DNA of 6,055 bases from an uncultured Clostridia bacterium (GTDB lineage: Bacteria > Bacillota > Clostridia > Oscillospirales > Acutalibacteraceae): contig CALDPI010000298.1 in the NCBI GenBank assembly GCA_937912045.1, forward strand, positions 1 to 6,055, written 5' to 3'. How positions within the stretch are numbered: position 1 is the first letter of the stretch; every line of letters starts with the position of its first letter. Below the pieces are notes generated by a model, which made no database searches, had not been told where the DNA came from, and worked only from the letters and a program-made list of their open reading frames with translations. The position numbers were made by a program, and so were the translations under genes. Of this stretch, positions 1 to 5,756 are shown one piece after another.

Positions 1-1100
1 GGATCGATCCCCTCGCGCTTGAGGCGCACGTCAACGCGCATGCGGAGAAAACCGCCCTCCTTGAAGGAAAGCCCCTTTGCGCAAATGGCGAGCATATCGT
101 CATATACGTGGCCGATGTCACTTTCGGTGTCAAGGACTTCGGTTTCAATGCTTTCAAGCTCAATAAGTCGCTCGGCAGAGGCCATAGTGGCATAATACTG
201 CGGCAGTATTCCCGAAATGTTCTGGAGCGGATTGCGGAGAATTCCCACAAGCTCCAAAAATGCGAAAAACGTGCCGTATTCAAGCGTGCCTGCCGCAATG
301 CCCAAGGCACCCCAGATAAGCACACCGTAATAGCCAAGCGTGAACGAGCCGTAAAGTCCCGTGTGCATAAGCACGCTGAGAAGTGTGCGCTTCATCTTAA
401 TCTTTAAATTTTCTTTCATATATCCCGAAAGCTTGCGCTTTACGGGGCTGTTGGCTGAAAAGGTCTTGATAACGATAATGTTCTGAATACCCTCCTGCAA
501 AAAGGAGCGTACGGTACCTTCGCTTTCCTGCGACTTCTTGTGAAGATATTTGTATTTTTTGCTCACAATTCGACCAAGGAAGGGGAATAGAAAGCCGATA
601 GCAATGATGATAACCGCAACAACGGGGTCAAGCGCCAGAAAAACTGCCACGCCCGAGACGAGCTTTGCAACGGTTGAAATTACGTTTGGAATAATGCTTG
701 CAGTACCCTTGACAATAACGTCAACGTCGCTTGAAAGCCTGTTGACAAGCTCGCCCGAGTGCAGCGCCGAGATTTTGCTGTAATCCTTTGCAATAATTTC
801 GGCAAAAAGCCTTTCCTTTAAGCGCATATCCATTTTAAAAATGGTTTTGTTGCGCACAAGTCCGTCAACAAGGTTAAGCGCAAGCTGTGCCACCAGAACG
901 CAAACAAGCAGAATAATATTTCCCTTTAGTGCTGCACCTGTGATACCTGCCTGTGCATCGTTAAGTATCTGGCGCGTGATAAGTATAAGGGCAACGCCAC
1001 CCAGCGACACAAGCGTGCTAAGCAGCGAAATCAGAACGACGGCAGGTATGAATTTTTTAAGTCTTTTAAAAATCCAAGAAACCGTATTTCTATTGTTCAT
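1..1100 (-). CDS. ABC exporter, membrane domain and start of ATPase domain (partial)
   Basis: The frame is open from ATG at 1100 to the left edge (366 codons), so the 3' end is missing. It reads as a fused membrane/ATPase half-transporter of the MsbA/LmrA/peptide-exporter type. Residues 17-41 form the first membrane helix and about 60-80 the second. The segment HSGELVNRLSSDV (114-126) is the signature loop of ABC exporter membrane domains. More hydrophobic helices lie at about 140-180 and 245-290. From about residue 339 (ICAKGLSF) the first strand of the nucleotide-binding domain begins. Walker A, the signature motif and Walker B are all outside the window. The ATG directly follows the TAA of the PqqD-like gene, and a GGGAG (1112-1116) lies inside that gene, so translation is probably coupled. 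The substrate cannot be read from the sequence. The PqqD-like neighbour suggests a peptide, which is inference. Confidence 0.9.
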   Translation of the reverse strand, partial: MNNRNTVSWIFKRLKKFIPAVVLISLLSTLVSLGGVALILITRQILNDAQAGITGAALKGNIILLVCVLVAQLALNLVDGLVRNKTIFKMDMRLKERLFAEIIAKDYSKISALHSGELVNRLSSDVDVIVKGTASIIPNVISTVAKLVSGVAVFLALDPVVAVIIIAIGFLFPFLGRIVSKKYKYLHKKSQESEGTVRSFLQEGIQNIIVIKTFSANSPVKRKLSGYMKENLKIKMKRTLLSVLMHTGLYGSFTLGYYGVLIWGALGIAAGTLEYGTFFAFLELVGILRNPLQNISGILPQYYATMASAERLIELESIETEVLDTESDIGHVYDDMLAICAKGLSFKEGGFLRMRVDVRLKREGID

Positions 1101-1367
1101 TTATTCGGCAACTCCCGAGTCGATAACGCTTTTAACAAACTTTTTAATGTCTGCGGCGGCAATCTCCTCCGACACGTCATATTCCGACGCGAGAGCGGCA
1201 ACCAAATCCTCCTCGGTCATATCCTTTTCCTGTAGCTTGGCAAAAAGGAAGGCTCCGGTTTCGTTAAGTGTGATAATTGCGTTGAAATCAAGTGTTGCTT
1301 TGCCAACGGGTACAACGATTGTTTTTCCTGCAACCTCTTTAAGCAAAAAATTGTCTTTGATTTTCAA
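1101..1367 (-). CDS. PqqD-family protein (RiPP recognition element-like)
   Basis: Encodes an 88-residue protein. Residues 6-34 are the short beta-strand part. Then LNETGAFLF (34-42), a helical region with EEDLVAAL (52-59) and EYDV, and a final DIKKFVKSVIDSGV helix give the winged-helix pattern of PqqD (Pfam PqqD / RiPP recognition element). In known systems such proteins bind the leader of a precursor peptide and present it to modifying enzymes. Many stand-alone clostridial copies have no proven role. I chose the TTG at 1367 because GGAGGG (1374-1379) sits 6 nt upstream and the family normally begins K-x-K-x-N-F. An in-frame TTG at 1385 would lie within about 5 nt of the predicted transcript start and has no ribosome site. 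The gene is first in its operon and abuts the ABC exporter. No precursor peptide or radical SAM gene is visible in the window. Confidence 0.85.
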   Translation of the reverse strand: MKIKDNFLLKEVAGKTIVVPVGKATLDFNAIITLNETGAFLFAKLQEKDMTEEDLVAALASEYDVSEEIAAADIKKFVKSVIDSGVAE

Positions 1368-1396
1368 AACAATCCCTCCAATCAATATACAAGTTC

Positions 1397-1425
1397 ATTA
1401 TACAATAAAATATACGCTCTTTCAA
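1397..1425 (-). promoter_or_regulatory. Housekeeping promoter of the PqqD-ABC operon
   Basis: On the minus strand, TTGAAA (1420-1425) and TATAAT (1397-1402) are separated by exactly 17 bp. Transcription should start near 1390, giving a leader of about 23 nt before the TTG start at 1367. The -35 box lies ten bases from the -35 box of the opposite promoter. Confidence 0.8.
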
Positions 1426-1435
1426 GTAAAACTCT

Positions 1436-1464
1436 TTGCATTTTGCGCTAAAGTGTGTTACAAT
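1436..1464 (+). promoter_or_regulatory. Housekeeping promoter of the small membrane protein gene
   Basis: TTGCAT (1436-1441) and TACAAT (1459-1464) are separated by 17 bp, with TGT just before the -10 box (extended -10). The predicted start near 1471 gives a leader of about 23 nt. It is divergent from the PqqD-ABC promoter. Confidence 0.75.
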
Positions 1465-1493
1465 AAAGAAAATATAATTATCAGGAGAAAATT

Positions 1494-1997
1494 ATGGATA
1501 CCTTTAACGAACAGATTGTAAAAATAAACGCAAATGCCAAAACAATCGCTCTTAAAATTTTGCTTTGGTTTGCGGCACTTTTTCTTTCATTTATCAGCTT
1601 TTTGTTTATAAAATATTTAAGCTCTATTGCGGTAATAATCGTGGGCGGCCTCTTTTACGGTGCGTTCAAGCTTTCTGCGCGTCTTAACGTGGAGTATGAA
1701 TATATCCTCACAAACGGCGAGCTGGACGTTGACAAAATCGTGGCTCAAAGCACAAGAAAGCGCATGGTCACCATAAAATGCAGCGAGATTGAGACGGTTG
1801 GAAAATTCACCCCCGCAATGCAGCCGCATGGCCGACTCATTATGTGCGCAAACCCGAGTGATAAGGCATATTACGTCATCGCACGCGATTCCAAGAACGA
1901 GACGGTCTGCATCGTTATGGAGCCAAACGAGAAGATGAAAAACGGCATCAAGAGCTATTTGCCAAGATTTATACAAAAGGGTGCCTTTGAAGATTAG
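1494..1997 (+). CDS. Small membrane protein with cytoplasmic PH-like/beta domain, function unknown
   Basis: The product is 167 residues. ATG at 1494 is supported by AGGAG (1483-1487) six bases upstream. Two hydrophobic helices, at about 19-39 and 42-61, form a hairpin joined by a very short turn. After it comes a soluble region rich in alternating hydrophobic residues. It opens with NVEYEYILTNGELDVDKI (65-82), a pattern common in small bacterial membrane proteins with PH-like domains, and it has a basic STRKRM patch at 86-91. Residues 92-145 read as further strands and the tail is charged. I believe uncharacterised clostridial proteins of this layout exist under a DUF name (possibly DUF6106), but I could not check. 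The gene has its own promoter and is followed by a strong terminator, so it is probably monocistronic. No enzymatic motif is visible. Confidence 0.8.
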   Translation: MDTFNEQIVKINANAKTIALKILLWFAALFLSFISFLFIKYLSSIAVIIVGGLFYGAFKLSARLNVEYEYILTNGELDVDKIVAQSTRKRMVTIKCSEIETVGKFTPAMQPHGRLIMCANPSDKAYYVIARDSKNETVCIVMEPNEKMKNGIKSYLPRFIQKGAFED

Positions 1998-2028
1998 AAT
2001 AAAACCGCATACACAAGACATAAATATT

Positions 2029-2067
2029 ATTAAGCCGCAGTTTTAATTGCTGCGGCTTAATTTTTTT
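2029..2067 (+). terminator. Rho-independent terminator
   Basis: A perfect 12-bp stem, ATTAAGCCGCAG (2029-2040) with CTGCGGCTTAAT (2050-2061), encloses a 9-nt loop and runs into seven T residues (2061-2067). It ends the membrane protein transcript. The T-tract ends only 4 nt before the ribosome site of the next gene, so readthrough may be how the lipoprotein gene is transcribed. Confidence 0.9.
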
Positions 2068-2083
2068 GTTTGGTGGGATTGAA

Positions 2084-2575
2084 TTGAAAAGGGTTATTTT
2101 TACGCTTTTCCTGATTGTGACGCTCGCCTCGTGCGGAATGGAAAAAGAGGTTGACACAAAGCTTGTCGGTGTCGAGTTTGACGCTTCGGTGCAGTATGGT
2201 GACTATGAATGCAGGTGCAAGGCAACGGCATATGGCGGCGGTGTTTTCACCCTGACCGTAACAGAGCCGAAAGCAATAGAGGGCACAACGGCACATTATG
2301 ACGGCGATGAGCTCTCAATAACATATAAGGGCCTTTCGTATAAGCCGCAGACCGAGCTGCCCTGTGATAATATAGCCGATATGTTAAACGACGTGGTGAA
2401 AAATACGTCACCTGCACAAAAAAACGGTGAGCAGTATGAGCTAACGGGGAACACAGGCGGCTATCAATATACCCTCACCGTTGCCGAAACGGGTCTGCCG
2501 TTATATCTTTCCTGTCCGTCGGCCGATTTGTTTGTGGAATTCAGCAACGTTAAAATTATTGATAAAGCGGAATAG
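2084..2575 (+). CDS. Small lipoprotein, function unknown
   Basis: The product is 163 residues with a short basic start (MKR), a hydrophobic stretch and the lipobox LASC (14-17), so Cys17 should be lipidated and the protein anchored on the outer face of the cytoplasmic membrane. The mature part alternates polar and hydrophobic residues and looks all-beta. FTLTVTEPKAIEG (55-67) followed by HYDGDELSITYKGL (71-84) recalls LolA/LppX-like half-barrel lipoproteins, but that is only a fold-level impression. Four more cysteines (43, 45, 94, 144) could form disulfides. I chose TTG at 2084 because GGTGGG (2072-2077) lies 6 nt upstream and the signal peptide then has normal length. The in-frame TTG at 2066 falls in the terminator T-tract. 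No promoter of its own is evident between terminator and start. The next gene has its own promoter. Confidence 0.8.
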   Translation: MKRVIFTLFLIVTLASCGMEKEVDTKLVGVEFDASVQYGDYECRCKATAYGGGVFTLTVTEPKAIEGTTAHYDGDELSITYKGLSYKPQTELPCDNIADMLNDVVKNTSPAQKNGEQYELTGNTGGYQYTLTVAETGLPLYLSCPSADLFVEFSNVKIIDKAE

Positions 2576-2578
2576 GTA

Positions 2579-2607
2579 TTGCAATAAATTTTTAAAACCC
2601 TTATAAT
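2579..2607 (+). promoter_or_regulatory. Housekeeping promoter of the amidase-GDPD gene
   Basis: TTGCAA (2579-2584) and TATAAT (2602-2607) are separated by 17 bp. Transcription should start near 2614. That leaves about 25 nt before ATG 2640, but only about 8 nt before the in-frame ATG at 2622, so the promoter helps decide the start codon. Confidence 0.8.
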
Positions 2608-2633
2608 ATACGTAATATAAAATGAAGGGTTTT
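2594..2633. repeat. Inverted repeat over the -10 box and start region (possible operator)
   Basis: AAAACCCTT (2594-2602) and AAGGGTTTT (2625-2633) are perfect 9-bp inverted arms, with the TACGTA palindrome (2609-2614) near the centre. The left arm runs into the -10 box and the right arm contains the ribosome site. Because transcription should begin between the arms, they cannot form an RNA hairpin on this transcript. A DNA-binding dimer is the more natural reading. This could also be chance in AT-rich DNA. Confidence 0.4.
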
Positions 2634-2639
2634 GATAAA

Positions 2640-4238
2640 ATGAAGGTATGTGTAATTCAGCCGGCGTATTCGCTCGATTATGAAAAATCGGACGAATTCT
2701 TTGAGCGCGAGCTTGAACTACTTGATAAATGCGACGCTTCAATGGACCTTATCGTTATGCCTGAATCTGCCGACACACCCTGTCTTGCAAAGACCAAGGC
2801 GGAAGCAGAGGCAAGCGTGGAAAAATATAACGAAGTGTTGCTTAAAAAGGTATCAGATACGGCAAAGCGCTGTAACGCAATGGTATTTGTGAATGCGCGC
2901 TACAAGGCCGAAAAGGGATACAGAAACACCACCTACGCTTTCGACCGCAACGGTGAAGTTAAGGGTATGTATTTTAAGGAGCACCTCGTACCGAGCGAGG
3001 TTTCGGTTATGGAGCTTGACAGTGATTACACCTTCGAGTTCACAAAGCCCACCGTCATAGAAATGGAAGGCATACGCTTCGGCTTTTTGACCTGTTATGA
3101 CTTTTATTTTTATGAAAACTTTGCAAATATGGCAAGAGAAAATCTTGATATCATAATCGGCTGTTCCCACCAAAGAAGCGACACGCACAGGGCGCTTAAG
3201 ATAATGTCGCAGTTTTTGGCATATAACACAAACGCATACGTTGTGCGCTCGTCCATATCCATTGATGAAAAATCAGATATATGCGGCGCAAGTATGGTAG
3301 TTGCCCCGACCGGCGAGGTGCTCGTCAATATGGAAAGCCGCGTCGGACTGGAATGTGTAGAGATTGACCCGAAGGAGAAATATTATAAGCCTGCAGGCTT
3401 TGGCAATCCGCCCTCGGCACATTATGAATATATCGAAAAGGGCAGACGCCCGTGGAAATATCGCCCTGCGGGAAGCGCCATTGTTAAGCACGACGAAATT
3501 ATGGAATATCCGCGTGTTTGTGCACACCGCGGCTTCAGCACCGTCGCCCCCGAAAACAGCATGGCGGCATACGGTGCAGCTGTGGCTCTGGGCGCAGAGG
3601 AAATCGAGCTTGACTTGTGGTACTCCAAGGACGGCGAGGTTATCACGGTGCACGACGGTGTGATTGATAACATCTCGACAGGCACTGGAAACGTGTATGA
3701 TTATACATATGAGGAACTGCTGGAGTTTGATTTCGGCGTAAAATTCGGTGAAAAGTTTAAAGGCCTTAAAATCCTTAAGTTTGAGGAGGTTCTTAAAAAG
3801 TTTGCCTGCCACGCCATTATGAACATTCATATAAAGACGGTCGATTTCGATTGCGATTATGACAGAGAGTTCCTTGAAAAGATTGTCGCCCTCATAGAAA
3901 AATACGACTGTAAAAAGTACGTTTATTTTATGTGCGGAAACGACAATTTCCTGAAACTCGCAAAGGAGGTTGCTCCCGATATAACCCGTTGCTGCGGCGC
4001 AGGCAAGGCCCCGTGGGATATTGTCGACAGGGCGATTAAATATGACTGCAAAAAGGTCCAGCTTATGAAGCCCTATTTCAATAAGGAAATGATAGACAAG
4101 GCGCACGCAAACGGAATACGCTGCAATGTCTTCTGGTCGGACGACGGGGAAGAGGCAAAGGAATTTTTGCGTATGGGTGTTGACACAATACTCACAAACG
4201 AGTATAACGTCGTGGCACAGGCTGTAAAGAACAGATAA
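2640..4238 (+). CDS. Fusion enzyme: nitrilase-superfamily amidase + glycerophosphodiester phosphodiesterase
   Basis: The product is 532 residues with two enzyme domains. Residues 1 to about 285 are a carbon-nitrogen hydrolase (nitrilase superfamily) with the Glu-Lys-Cys triad in place: E42 (VMPES), K113 (YFKEHLVPSE) and C152 (LTCYDFYF), plus E120. Residues about 291-530 are a GDPD domain with HRG (296-298), PEN (304-306), the metal pair E323/D325 (EIELDLW), HD (338-339) and a C-terminal NVFWSDDGEEAKEFLRMGVD stretch. The usual third metal-binding Glu in the N-I-E-I-K strand is His397 here, with K399 kept. There is no signal peptide or membrane helix, so it is probably cytoplasmic. Family knowledge says the first domain cleaves C-N amide bonds and the second cleaves glycerophosphodiesters. 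A joint substrate such as an N-acylated glycerophosphoethanolamine is speculation. ATG 2640 is preferred because AAGGG (2625-2629) precedes it. The alternative ATG at 2622 would add six residues. Confidence 0.92.
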   Translation: MKVCVIQPAYSLDYEKSDEFFERELELLDKCDASMDLIVMPESADTPCLAKTKAEAEASVEKYNEVLLKKVSDTAKRCNAMVFVNARYKAEKGYRNTTYAFDRNGEVKGMYFKEHLVPSEVSVMELDSDYTFEFTKPTVIEMEGIRFGFLTCYDFYFYENFANMARENLDIIIGCSHQRSDTHRALKIMSQFLAYNTNAYVVRSSISIDEKSDICGASMVVAPTGEVLVNMESRVGLECVEIDPKEKYYKPAGFGNPPSAHYEYIEKGRRPWKYRPAGSAIVKHDEIMEYPRVCAHRGFSTVAPENSMAAYGAAVALGAEEIELDLWYSKDGEVITVHDGVIDNISTGTGNVYDYTYEELLEFDFGVKFGEKFKGLKILKFEEVLKKFACHAIMNIHIKTVDFDCDYDREFLEKIVALIEKYDCKKYVYFMCGNDNFLKLAKEVAPDITRCCGAGKAPWDIVDRAIKYDCKKVQLMKPYFNKEMIDKAHANGIRCNVFWSDDGEEAKEFLRMGVDTILTNEYNVVAQAVKNR

Positions 4239-4239
4239 T

Positions 4240-4270
4240 AAAAAGGACGGATTCATAATCCGTCCTTTTT
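4240..4270. terminator. Bidirectional terminator between convergent genes
   Basis: A 14-bp perfect stem (4240-4253 with 4257-4270), with core GGACGGATT / AATCCGTCC and a 3-nt loop, has A residues on the left and T residues on the right. It therefore gives a U-tract in both directions. It begins two bases after the amidase-GDPD stop and lies three bases from the stop of the opposite YabE-like gene. Confidence 0.9.
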
Positions 4271-4272
4271 TA

Positions 4273-5406
4273 TTACTCTAAAATATAGATTTCAACGTTT
4301 CGTCTGCCGAAGCTGTTGCACTGTGCGCTGGTCGGGAAGGCAAGGTCAACCTTTGTGGGATTGTTTCTTGCAAAGCCGCCTGTGTCTGCCGCAACGGCAT
4401 AACCATAAACATATTTGCCGTCGCTCGATTTAATATACATCTTTGTTCCGTATGGAATATAGTTCGGATTGACCGCAATATATCCGGGAACACATTTAAC
4501 GCCCGTTGCACACTTGCCCTCGGCGAGATATGCGGTTGCCTGTACGGTCAGGTGCTTTTTGTAATTAACAGGGTTTCCGTTCTTGTCAAGCTCAATCGTC
4601 TTTGAGGGCTTGAGTGTGGAAACGCAGGAAACGTTGGCACTTGTGGTAACTGCAGGGTTGGTGGTTGTGGTTTGTGCAGGCTTGGTGGCCGCAGGAGCTT
4701 TGTTTGCAGTGGCGGTCTTCTTGGTGCCGATGATAACCTGGCGATCAACGGCCTCAAAAAGCACAACCTCGCTTAAGACTTTTTCCTCGGTTACAATGCC
4801 GTTAACAATGGTCTTCTTGCAGGTAATCTGCTTTTGACCCTCCGTTCCATCCTTTACAATTCGTGTGCCCTTGGGATAATCGGCAGAATAAACCGTTTTC
4901 TCCTGATAATAAATGCGCTTGGTGTAGGTTTCGGTAACGTAGTCAATGTCAACCACGTCAATATACGCGGTGGCATCTATTTGTGTGTCAAGGTCGTAGT
5001 TAATAATGTCGTGCTCGCTTACAAGAACGTTGGCCAAATCCAAAAGCTCACCAACGGTGGCACCCGTTGTTATAACCTTGCTTGTCGTATCACCAACGGT
5101 GATGTAAACAGGGAAGGAGTAGCGCACCGCAATGTTCATATTGTGGCTGGAAAGCTTATTAACCTCAACCTTATCGTCTTTACCATATGAAATATTAACT
5201 GTTTTAAGTATGCTGTCCGGATTGGAAAGCATTGTTTTCAGCTCTACAACATTCTGTCCGTCTGTAGAAATCGAAACTGTGTTGACCGATAACATAAGCA
5301 CAGAAAGAAGTATTGCCGTTGTCAGAGCAAGAGCATAAAGACAGCTTGCGCGGCGCTGTAAAGCACGTGGCACCTTGCAAAGCACAGCTCTTAACTTTTC
5401 TATCAT
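4273..5406 (-). CDS. YabE-like cell-wall protein with DUF348, G5 and 3D domains
   Basis: The product is 377 residues. A basic N-terminus and a hydrophobic helix at about 22-42 suggest a membrane anchor or uncleaved signal. Next come two DUF348-type repeats (about 43-99 and 100-150, the second with TTGATVGELLDLANV), and a G5 domain (about 155-228, including YYQEKTVYSADYPKGT and a closing EAVDRQVIIGTK). A Thr/Ala/Pro/Lys-rich linker (229-260) leads to a 3D domain (285-376: TAYL, IPYGTKMYI, AADTGG, VDL, FGRRNVEIYIL). This is the layout of YabE/Rpf-like proteins thought to remodel peptidoglycan outside the membrane. Two of the three name-giving Asp residues are present (D341, D354), while the first is Asn313 (AVNPNYIP). 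AAGGGG (5414-5419) lies seven bases before ATG 5406. The gene is transcribed alone, from a consensus promoter to the shared terminator. Confidence 0.92.
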   Translation of the reverse strand: MIEKLRAVLCKVPRALQRRASCLYALALTTAILLSVLMLSVNTVSISTDGQNVVELKTMLSNPDSILKTVNISYGKDDKVEVNKLSSHNMNIAVRYSFPVYITVGDTTSKVITTGATVGELLDLANVLVSEHDIINYDLDTQIDATAYIDVVDIDYVTETYTKRIYYQEKTVYSADYPKGTRIVKDGTEGQKQITCKKTIVNGIVTEEKVLSEVVLFEAVDRQVIIGTKKTATANKAPAATKPAQTTTTNPAVTTSANVSCVSTLKPSKTIELDKNGNPVNYKKHLTVQATAYLAEGKCATGVKCVPGYIAVNPNYIPYGTKMYIKSSDGKYVYGYAVAADTGGFARNNPTKVDLAFPTSAQCNSFGRRNVEIYILE

Positions 5407-5433
5407 TGAATTTCCCCTTTATATATAATAGGT

Positions 5434-5479
5434 AGAACGCAAAAAACGTCCTGCCCGGAGCAGAGAATATACCTGCCCC
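5434..5479 (-). promoter_or_regulatory. Structured 5' leader of the YabE-like gene
   Basis: The transcript should start near 5498, leaving about 92 untranslated bases. On the minus strand, GGGGCAG (5473-5479) can pair with CTGCTCC (5457-5463) around a 9-nt loop, with one G-U pair. AGGACG (5447-5452) can pair with CGTTCT (5434-5439) around a 7-nt loop. GGGCAGG occurs twice, 22 bases apart (5450-5456 and 5472-5478), and CTGC at 5460-5463 could instead pair with the second copy. Competing folds are thus possible. It is too short for, and does not match, the c-di-AMP (ydaO) riboswitch often found before such genes, so I assign no known class. Confidence 0.35.
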
Positions 5480-5504
5480 TTTGAAAAAAACACAATGCAA
5501 CAGG

Positions 5505-5533
5505 ATTATATCCATAAAAATAGTTATTGTCAA
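5505..5533 (-). promoter_or_regulatory. Perfect consensus promoter of the YabE-like gene
   Basis: On the minus strand, TTGACA (5528-5533) and TATAAT (5505-5510) are separated by 17 bp, an exact match to the housekeeping consensus. No other good promoter lies between it and the start codon. Confidence 0.85.
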
Positions 5534-5584
5534 ACTGAAAATCCTGTCTTGTTTTGTGCGTTTTTCACAAAAAAGACTCGAAGC

Positions 5585-5608
5585 AACAAATTGTTACAAT
5601 TTTGTAAC
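5585..5608. repeat. Two overlapping palindromes (possible operator)
   Basis: AACAA-A-TTGTT (5585-5595) overlaps GTTACAA-TT-TTGTAAC (5593-5608), which has 7-bp perfect arms. They lie about 50 bp upstream of the -35 box of the YabE-like promoter, an activator-like position. In such AT-rich DNA one palindrome could be chance, so two overlapping ones are suggestive only. Confidence 0.35.
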
Positions 5609-5652
5609 CTCGAAAAAAGCGTCGAATTTTGGCAATTTTTGGTAAATCGGTT

Positions 5653-5713
5653 GTGCAAAATGATAATTTTTCGAACCCATCGTGCAAAACTCTGCCAAAA
5701 ATACCGTGCAACA
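5653..5713. repeat. Three short GTGCAAAA-like direct repeats
   Basis: GTGCAAAA occurs at 5653-5660 and 5682-5689, and GTGCAACA at 5706-5713, with spacings of 29 and 24 bases. An 8-bp inverted pair, TTTTGGCA (5627-5634) and TGCCAAAA (5693-5700), is interleaved. No function is evident. Confidence 0.25.
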
Positions 5714-5756
5714 CTATTATAGAGTATATGCAAGCTGAGAGAAAAATAAGCAAAAA

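Noticed and set aside
1..10. Palindrome GGATCGATCC at the left edge
   Set aside because: It is coding sequence of the exporter and the frame reads through it normally. The ten-base palindrome at the edge is probably coincidence or a contig break.
1368..1385. Upstream TTG start for the PqqD-like gene
   Set aside because: It would include the ribosome site in the coding region and start about 5 nt from the predicted transcript start.
841..1521. Plus-strand frame of 226 codons
   Set aside because: It lies antisense to the ABC exporter and PqqD-like genes, runs through both divergent promoters, has no ribosome site and gives a Ser/Thr-rich sequence without recognisable motifs.
1617..2021. Minus-strand frame of 134 codons
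   Set aside because: It is antisense to the small membrane protein gene, has no start signal and shows no motif.
3273..4256. Minus-strand frame of 327 codons
   Set aside because: It is antisense to the well-supported amidase-GDPD gene, begins inside the terminator region, and its Cys/Val/His-rich translation has no family features. It is a codon-usage shadow.
5407..5533. c-di-AMP (ydaO) riboswitch before the YabE-like gene
   Set aside because: It was considered because such genes often carry one, but the leader from the consensus promoter is too short and the conserved core motifs are not seen.
5610..5675. TCGAA-containing Spo0A-box-like sites
   Set aside because: The closest (CGTCGAA at 5620-5626) misses the consensus TGTCGAA by one base, and short TCGAA words are expected in such DNA. 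The support is too weak.
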